From Gigantopelta aegis (Eukaryota; Mollusca; Gastropoda; Neomphalida; Peltospiridae): a DNA stretch of 64,000 nucleotides. Positions 56,923-64,000 of the stretch are shown here, one piece after another (positions within the stretch are counted from its first letter, which is position 1; each line of letters starts with the position of its first letter). The stretch lies in the NCBI RefSeq assembly GCF_016097555.1, contig NC_054703.1, positions 14,774,977-14,838,976 on the forward strand, in the 5' to 3' direction. The position numbers were made by a program, and so were the translations under genes. The notes beneath the pieces are model-generated. The model was given only the letters and a program-made list of their open reading frames with translations, was not told the DNA's origin and did no database searches.

Positions 56923-56963
56923 CCCCGTGTAACAATGTGTGGTGATTCTTATACAGGCGTGTG

Positions 56964-56967
<4 letters not shown>

Positions 56968-57044
<77 letters not shown>

Positions 57045-57055
57045 GGGGGGGGGGG
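56968..57055. repeat. (AG)n followed by poly-G
   Basis: About 33 AG repeats then more than 20 G. Confidence 0.96.
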
Positions 57056-57907
57056 TGGGGTGGAGAGAGGAGAGGTAGGGAGGGGTAGAGGGAGAGAGAA
57101 ATAACAAAGAAATACGTGACAGGTAAATTCTTTACTCAACTTGATTACCTGCACTTGACGACGATAATATACTTTGTCCGAATTTATATAAATAAAGAAT
57201 TGTTTTTTCATGTGGATTATGAGCCCCACACCTACCCACACCCCCAATCCTACCACCACTGCAACAGTTTTCTTTTGGTTCAGTAAACAAAATGGACTGA
57301 ACATTTATGAAAATAAACACCCAGTGAAACACACTTGGGGTTTTGTTAAAATGAATTATGGCACGCACAGTCAGTCTAAAATACGTAGGCAGAACCCCCA
57401 AAAGAGAAACGGAAACTGCTTTTAATACAGGGGCAATTTTCCGTTATCATTATTTAATAGCCATACAAAAGTAATAATATTAAAAAACTAAATAATATTT
57501 TTAAAATCCAAATGCAAATATACAATTTATAATCTGGAATAAAAGTTAGATTTTATTATTTAACACACATAAACAACTTTTAGAGGCATATCCAAGACAT
57601 AGAGGGGAATGGAGTGCTCAATTATAGACACCACAAGAATGGAACTTTTAATTTTAGTTTTTCATTAATTTGTCATTGCTTTCAGTCAGCTCTACAAAGA
57701 TTTGATTTCCATTATTACAAATATGACGTGTAATAACATTAGTCCGTCAAACCAACTGTATCTTAAATAACTAGTGATGTTAACTACTAGTATTTACACT
57801 TTTAATACATAGGGACTTAATTCCATGTTACACGTATATACACTCTATTCCATGTTGAAACTTAAAATACCATAAACGTTTTGTATATCATATACAAAAT
57901 ATACAGA

Positions 57908-58094
57908 GAAAGAAATAAGGGAACACTTAGTATTGAATACTGTTATCATCCTAATGTGTGTATAAAGTACGAAGATGTAATGTGGGAGTCACTGAATGAC
58001 AGGAATGTAAGACTGGATGATAGTAACAATAGATGAGTGTTTTTGTTGCAGTCACTATCTCCAGTAAGTGTTGGTGTGATCCCTTATTTCTTTC
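57908..58094. mobile_element. 187-bp MITE
   Basis: GAAAGAAATAAGGGAACAC at the left is inverse to GTGATCCCTTATTTCTTTC at the right with one mismatch. No coding capacity. The transposase family is not identified. Confidence 0.75.
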
Positions 58095-58639
58095 AATCAG
58101 TACATATGCCAAACAGAGCATACACTGAAATACACAACAAACAACAACAATTCAAAGTAATATTTATCATTTATTTCACCTTACAAATTGTGAAGAGTGA
58201 AGCAAGTGTAGTGTAGAAGTAAATAAACCAAGTGTAGATAACTTAAGATAAACACATCTTAAATTGTTAATTAAAGTGGGTGACATGTCACAGGGAACAT
58301 GTAATTAAAGTTACTCAGCATTGTACATGAACAAAAATTATTACTTAAAATTATTTTTTATTTGTATTTTTCATAATTATTTTGTTAATTTGTCTTTATT
58401 TTATGAATTGTTTTGCATTGAAGTTCTCAATTATAATCATCTAACTGTAACATTATTTTCCTGTTGCATATTGATTTAAATTCAAAATGAAGATGTATGA
58501 AAAATTTAAAATATGAATATCATTTTGTGTTAACAGAGCATGTAAATTACTTTGTCATCTACAGCTGTCTTTAAGAGTAAATGTATTACTAGTAAATAAC
58601 AGCTCTGCTATCAACATCATGAACCACTTGGGTTGAAAT

Positions 58640-58845
58640 CTCTTTCCTATCAGTTATCATCTTGTAACAAAACAAAACCTGGATGATCACTGTCACTGAA
58701 TTTCTCTGAATCAGATGGAGCTTTCTAGCACAGTTATGCAGCATTACACAAACCGTAATAACTTTATGAATCTTAGAAGGTTCCAAAACGCACACATTCA
58801 ACACCTTGCTTGAACTTTGTCCAGCTGTATATATCCTCACTTTAG
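58640..58845 (-). pseudogene. Harbinger transposase C-terminal remnant
   Basis: The minus strand reads EPSKIHKVITVCVMLHNCAR, the conserved final helix of DDE_Tnp_4/Harbinger nucleases (the LHN motif), then after a frame change DSEKFSDSDHPG to a stop at about 58647. The catalytic Asp-containing exons were not recognised between this piece and the N-terminal exon, so the gene is decayed or its exons are too diverged to see. Confidence 0.65.
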
Positions 58846-58956
58846 ATGCACCAGAGTATACAACTTATGTGCCATGTACCTGGAACAAAATGTTACAAAT
58901 ATGACATTTATGATAATAAGGTGATCTGGGTAATAACCGGTGTGTTTTTTTGTGTG

Positions 58957-58968
58957 TGTTTTTTTTTT

Positions 58969-58999
<31 letters not shown>

Positions 59000-59003
59000 G
59001 GGT
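58957..59003. repeat. Poly-T/poly-G tract
   Basis: About 20 T followed by about 24 G. Confidence 0.95.
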
Positions 59004-59288
59004 GTTAAAAGAAAAAGAACAAATCATCTGCTTCACCAAGGTAAAAAAAAGAAAGAAAAGAATTTTACAGTATGTCACAATATATGTTTATAGAGCACTG
59101 TTTTAATTTTTTTTTTTTTTTTTTTACAAATGATAGATTTGTTATGTAACTAATAGTTTTACTTTTATCAAATCTATGCTTCAATAATAGTGAAAAATTG
59201 TATCTTATGTTTAGTGGTTAAATTATCTTACCAACGCCATATTTTATGCTTTAAAATAATTACTTCAGCTAGTTCTCTCTATCTCTGT

Positions 59289-59474
<186 letters not shown>

Positions 59475-59916
59475 CTGCATTACCTGCACATTGACAGAAT
59501 GACACCATTTGCTACAGAATGACACCATTTGCTACAGCCATGTTCGTTTTGTAGTTTGGCACCTGCTGAAGAGTGTTGTCAGTCCTCACCAAATTGTTGA
59601 CTGATGTATGCCTATAACATAAAATGAACACATACATAAATAAGTGAAATCAATGAAAATAATCTTGCACATGTTTTCAATAAAAATTAAATTAAACTAC
59701 TTGTTTCAGTTACGGAAAATATGTTCGCTAAAATGGTAGGGCTACGGCTACACTACACAGTCTACAGTACTGTACATGGCCATTTCAATCATCCGGTGCG
59801 TTTAATATTATTTTGTGAAAATTAAAAACCTTTATTTGCTTACCTTAGGCTAGTTGTTTGACAAGCCGTTGTCTGTGTTCCCAGGTATACCCACCCCCAG
59901 TAAAAACATACAGTGC

Positions 59917-60928
59917 TGTCCGGTGTATCGGTGCACCTAAGCTTTCAAGGACCATTTTCTATGTGAACATTGTGAAATATTTAATAAAATGGGTTTCTCA
60001 CCAATGAAGAAGTGCATAATCTGAAATACACTACAAACTGTTTTATGTCTGTAGTAAATAAACATTTTAAAATGGTGCATAAATATAGGCACCCCCTTGT
60101 ATCCAAAACGATTTGCATGTCCGGTGATTCGGCGCAGTAGATGTGGATCGTAGACCCCGCTATTTCCGAAAACCGCCCATGACCTCACTTTTAGCCCCTA
60201 AAACGCTACACTATAATTGTCCCAGACGTTTATTTTAGTACTTTTTTGTTTTGTCTTGTTAAAAATATTACTATGAAAATGAACGATCACATATGACCCA
60301 TCTCATGATCTTTTTTCGGAATTTTTTTTTTCTTGAGTGGCACAGTACTACAGATGCAGACATGTTCATTGTCATGCATGGCTAAGATGCCTACATGGAT
60401 TTTATTTTTCTCTCTAGATTGTGCACACACGTGGATCTTATTTCGCTTTTATTTTTTATAACAATGTGACAATTGTGAACTGGAATGACTGTCAATTAAG
60501 GTGTAAAATATTCGTTTGCCCATTGCATTTGTCTGTGTTTTCTTTTTCGGTTTAAATAAAAAATAACCGAACAAAAATACATTACAGTTTATACTGTTTA
60601 CTATGTTTTTTAAAATGCGGGAAAGGTGTTTTCAGACTGGTTTTAACATTCTTAATTAATAGCCTATCAATAAGGATGACCTACTTCGCGTTTATAAACA
60701 CGAAAACAGGTGAATGATTTATTTTGAAATTATTATATAATTATTGATAATTCTAAAAAAAAAAAATAATTGCACCCTTAACAATAAATATGTTGATACT
60801 TGATTAACCATTGAAAAAGGAATTGAACTTTAATTCGTTAAAAACTCCGACAACATGATAACTTGTTAAGCATACTCAAGCAAAATACCAAGTGCGCCGA
60901 ATCACCGGACGCGCCGATACACCGGACA
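59917..60928. mobile_element. 1.0-kb inverted-repeat element with doubled TCCGGTG termini
   Basis: Outer pair: TGTCCGGTGTATCGG (59917-59931) and CCGATACACCGGACA (60914-60928), a perfect 15-bp inverse. Inner pair: TCCGGTGATTCGGCGCA (60120-60136) and its perfect inverse (60893-60909). No protein was recognised. It is nested in the Harbinger-like element. Confidence 0.8.
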
Positions 60929-61248
60929 CGGTTGTACAGATTAATTTCTATATTTCCATTTTTGTACATTTTCCCCAAATAACCTTCCCATTTTTGGATA
61001 AGTTGTCGACGTGTTTTCGTGAACAACATACATGTATGACGTAATCAAAGTTCGTGCTTACGTTGTTTAAAATTGAAAAGAAATACAGTAGCAAGTACAA
61101 TGCCATTGGGAGGGCTTTTAATGGGGGACGGTTTTCGGTAGGTTACATTAAAACTTTGAAGACAATGCATGTCGATGTGGCAAATACAAACAGACTGAAA
61201 TAAATATGTAATAATTGTTATATAAAAACAAGTTCCTCACCGATCAGT

Positions 61249-61500
61249 TACCGTAGACATATTGAAAGTGTTGCAAACTTGTACTTTTGTAGATTTTTGA
61301 CAGCGACGTTAACACGCCCAACCGACTGGACACTTCGATGTTTCCCGCTATTTCATCTGTGATCTTCAGAATATCTTGTTGTTCAAATTTAAATTCTTCA
61401 TGTTTTTCCACATTATAAAAAGTGTCAAATTGCTTTGTTCGATCAAGAAATAACCAGTTTTGTCGACATATTTGCCTGTTTCTGAATCGCAACACACCAG
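61249..61500 (-). pseudogene. Harbinger transposase N-terminal exon remnant
   Basis: On the minus strand: FDTFYNVEKHEEFKFEQQDI, KITDEIAGNI, LGVLTSLSKI and LQHFQYVYG, matching the N-terminal region that precedes the nuclease domain in Harbinger proteins (FxxxYR...ITxLLxxL...LRFxAxGSFQ in general form). TACG|GTAACT at the end could be a splice donor. The deletion around SKIYKSTS makes it imperfect. It lies about 100 bp inside the right terminal repeat, as expected for a gene reading inward. Confidence 0.6.
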
Positions 61501-61605
61501 CGCGGCCATTTTCCTTTCATGCATACCAAATTTCCCCACTTATCCGGCGGATAGGCACTATTCTCGGATAGTGGACTTATCCGCCCCTCGTACATACGGC
61601 CCCTG

Positions 61606-61845
61606 GTGTTAACAACGATATAATATGGTTCCAAATCCGTCTGTAGGAGGACTGCCACTTTACAGCGTGTTCCAGTGCAGATGACAAAAGCCTCTGTAGA
61701 GTTTGCGGAAACAAAGGCACGGCCTGATTGTGCAAATCGATGTGCCCACTAGAATTTGAAGCAAGGAACTGTAAGAATTTTACAGAAAATATTGCTTAAA
61801 TTATTTAGTGGAAGAAGACCCTTTAAAAACATGTGTATGAACTAA
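61606..61845. repeat. Segmental unit 6 block A, resumed
   Basis: TGGTGTTAACAACGATATAA and TGCCACTTTACAGCGTGTTC continue block A after the Harbinger-like insertion. Confidence 0.85.
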
Positions 61846-63500
61846 AGAATTGGTACTAGTAGTAGCAGCAGCAGTAGTAGTACTGTAGTAGTAGCAGAAG
61901 TATAGTATTGGTAGTAGTAATAGTAGTAGTAGTAGTAGTAGTACTGTAGTAGTAGCAGAAGCAGTAGTATTATAGTAGTGGTAATAGTGTTATAGAGTAG
62001 TATTGCAGTGGTAGTAGTAGTACTGTAGTAGTAGCAGAAGCAGTAGTATTACAGTAGTGGTAATAGTGTTATAGAGTAGTATTGCAGTGGTAGTAGTAGT
62101 ACTGTAGTTGTAGCAGTAGTATTACCGTAGTAGTAATAGTGTTATAGAGTAGTATTGCAGTGGTAGTAGTAGTACTGTAGTAGTAGCAGAAGCAGTAGTA
62201 TTACAGTAGTGGTAATAGTGTTATAGAGTAGTATTGCAGTAGTAGTAGTAGTACTGTAGTAGTAGCAGAAGCAGTAGTATTATAGTAGTGGTAATAGTGT
62301 TATAGAGTAGTATTGCAGTGGTAGTAGTAGTACTGTAGTAGTAGCAGAAGCAGTAGTATTACAGTAGTGGTAATAGTGTTATAGAGTAGTATTGCAGTGG
62401 TAGTAGTAGTACTGTAGTTGTAGCAGTAGTATTACCGTAGTAGTAATAGTGTTATAGAGTAGTATTGCAGTGGTAGTAGTAGTACTGTAGTAGTAGCAGA
62501 AGCAGTAGTATTACAGTAGTGGTAATAGTGTTATAGAGTAGTATTGCAGTAGTAGTAGTAGTACTGTAGTAGTAGCAGAAGCAGTAGTATTACAGTAGTG
62601 GTAATAGTGTTATAGAGTAGTATTGCAGTGGTAATAGTAGTAATGTAGTAGTAGCAGAAGCAGTAGTATTACAGTAGTGGTAATAGTGTTATAGAGTAGT
62701 ATTGCAGTGGTAATAGTAGTACTGTAGCAGTAGTATTACAGTAGTGGTAATAGTGTTATAGAGTAGTATTGCAGTGGTAATAGTAGTACTGTAGTAGTAG
62801 CAGAAGCAGTAGTATTACAGTAGTGGTAATAGTGTTATAGAGTAGTATTGCAGTGGTAGTAGTAGTACTGTAGTTGTAGCAGTAGTATTACAGTAGTGGT
62901 AATAGTGTTATAGAGTAGTATTGCAGTGGTAGTAGTAGTACTGTAGTAGTAGCAGAAGCAGTATTATTACAGTAGTGGTAATAGTGTTATAGAATAGTAT
63001 TGCAGTGGTAGTAGTAGTACTGTAGTAGTAGCAGAAGCAGTAGTATTACAGTAGTGGTAATAGTGTTATAGAGTAGTATTGCAGTGGTAGTAGTAGTACT
63101 GTAGTAGTAGTAGCAGAAGCAGTAGTATTATAGTAGTGGTAATAGTGTTATAGAGTAGTATTGCAGTGGTAGTAGTAGTACTGTAGTAGTAGTAGCAGAA
63201 GCAGTAGTATTACAGTAGTAGTAATAGTGTTATAGAGTAGTATTGCAGTGGTAGTAGTAGTACTGTAGTAGTAGTAGCAGAAGCAGTAGTATTACAGTAG
63301 TGGTAATAGTGTTACACAGTAGTATTGCAGTGGTAGTAGTAGTACTGTAGTAGTAGCAGAAACAGTAGTATTACAGTAGTGGTAATAGTGTTATAGAGTA
63401 GTATTGCAGTGGTAATAGTAGTACTAGTGTAGTAGTGGTTTCAGTAGTAGCAGTATAGTAGTGGTTTCAGTAGTAGTATAGTAGTAGTGGTAGTGGTAGT
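61846..63500. repeat. AGT array of unit 6 with 79-bp higher-order repeat
   Basis: From about 61,880 the triplet array is organised into near-identical units of 79 bp (variants of about 67 bp) containing GTAATAGTGTTATAGAGTAG and TATTGCAGTGGTAGTAG; about 20 units. The other AGT arrays lack this order. Confidence 0.95.
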
Positions 63501-64000
63501 ATAGTAGTTGTGAATAGGGGATGAATAGTTCTTAAACTGATGCAATCTGTTATGAACCCCACCTTCTAAATGGGTTTGTTGTGTTTGGTCAGTGACACCA
63601 CTTACCAAATGTTAGAGAAAAAAAATGTTTTATATGGTTTTAGAATAAAGAAAGAAACAAATAGTACTGAATGGCCCTTTTCTTAGTACAGTGAACAGAT
63701 GGGAAAAATAAATAAAAATACATACGTATCTGTACCCCCTTTCACTGAAGTGCTGGATCTCCGTCCTTCCCTGGATTCTCGTCGTTTGCTTCTAGAAAAA
63801 CAAAACAAAATGCAAAGAAAACAAAACAAACAAAAACAAACTGGAACATGATGCGTTGATAAAGAGTTAACAGAATATGCAGCCTTTTCTAACAGTTAGA
63901 TTCTTTGTCTACGGAGATCTGGTGTTAACATCGATACACTATGGTTCCAAATCTGTCTGTAGGAGGATTGCCACTTTACAGCGTGTTCCAGTGCAGATGA
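63501..64000. repeat. Segmental unit 6 block C (partial) and start of unit 7
   Basis: Block C remnant 63515-63725 lacks the YY1-like part. RS block 63735-63797 has a 12-bp in-frame deletion relative to the others. Block A continues past the window end. Confidence 0.82.

Overview
This is animal nuclear DNA: AT-rich, intron-bearing, with almost no host coding sequence and a very dense load of nested transposons, tRNA-derived SINEs, MITEs, satellites and microsatellites. The SINE ends (tails finishing in CGTTAAATAAAAC), the Tc1, Harbinger, integrase and FEN-like element mix, and the core-1 galactosyltransferase exon suggest a lophotrochozoan, most likely a mollusc. That placement is inference from recognised repeat style, not a search. 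Three 200-N assembly gaps (2127-2326, 27356-27555, 46301-46500) interrupt repeats.

Layout. 1-6.5 kb: a terminal-inverted-repeat MITE, SINEs, a broken LINE piece, an LTR-like repeat, a 71-bp array made from a SINE head and a 76-bp satellite. 6.6-8.9 kb: a decayed Ty3/Ginger-type integrase gene split by GT-AG introns. 9-13 kb: nested SINEs, a second MITE copy and palindromic foldback repeats. 13.4-16 kb: a LINE 3' end interrupted by a Tc1 transposon whose 335-residue transposase is intact. 16.6-18.5 kb: palindromes and repeats. 18.5-19.2 kb: the one clear host exon, C1GALT1-like, minus strand. 20.5-23.1 kb: a MITE whose left terminus has grown into about 39 tandem 56-bp units. 25.7-26.5 kb: a hAT transposase remnant. 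26.7-28.6 kb: the LTR-like repeat again. 28.6-31.5 kb (minus) and 31.7-36.5 kb (plus): two relics of a FEN/XPG-nuclease-like protein family, the second flanked by long inverted repeats and so apparently a mobile element. 37-43.5 kb: MITEs and a SINE cluster. 43.7-64 kb: a tandem segmental array of about seven units, each with an arginine/serine-codon block, a conserved block, an AGT-triplet array and a YY1-like block. This array is interrupted by a nearly full LINE (50.9-54.3 kb) and a 5.9-kb Harbinger-like element (55.7-61.6 kb).

How it fits together. There is no operon-like logic; the window is a stratified record of insertions. The recurring theme is that ends of mobile elements (MITE terminus, SINE head, SINE tail) have been amplified into tandem arrays. 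The most unusual coding content is the inverted-repeat-flanked protein of about 1,130 residues that combines two zinc-binding modules, a FEN/XPG-like nuclease signature and a CXC-type cysteine-rich tail.
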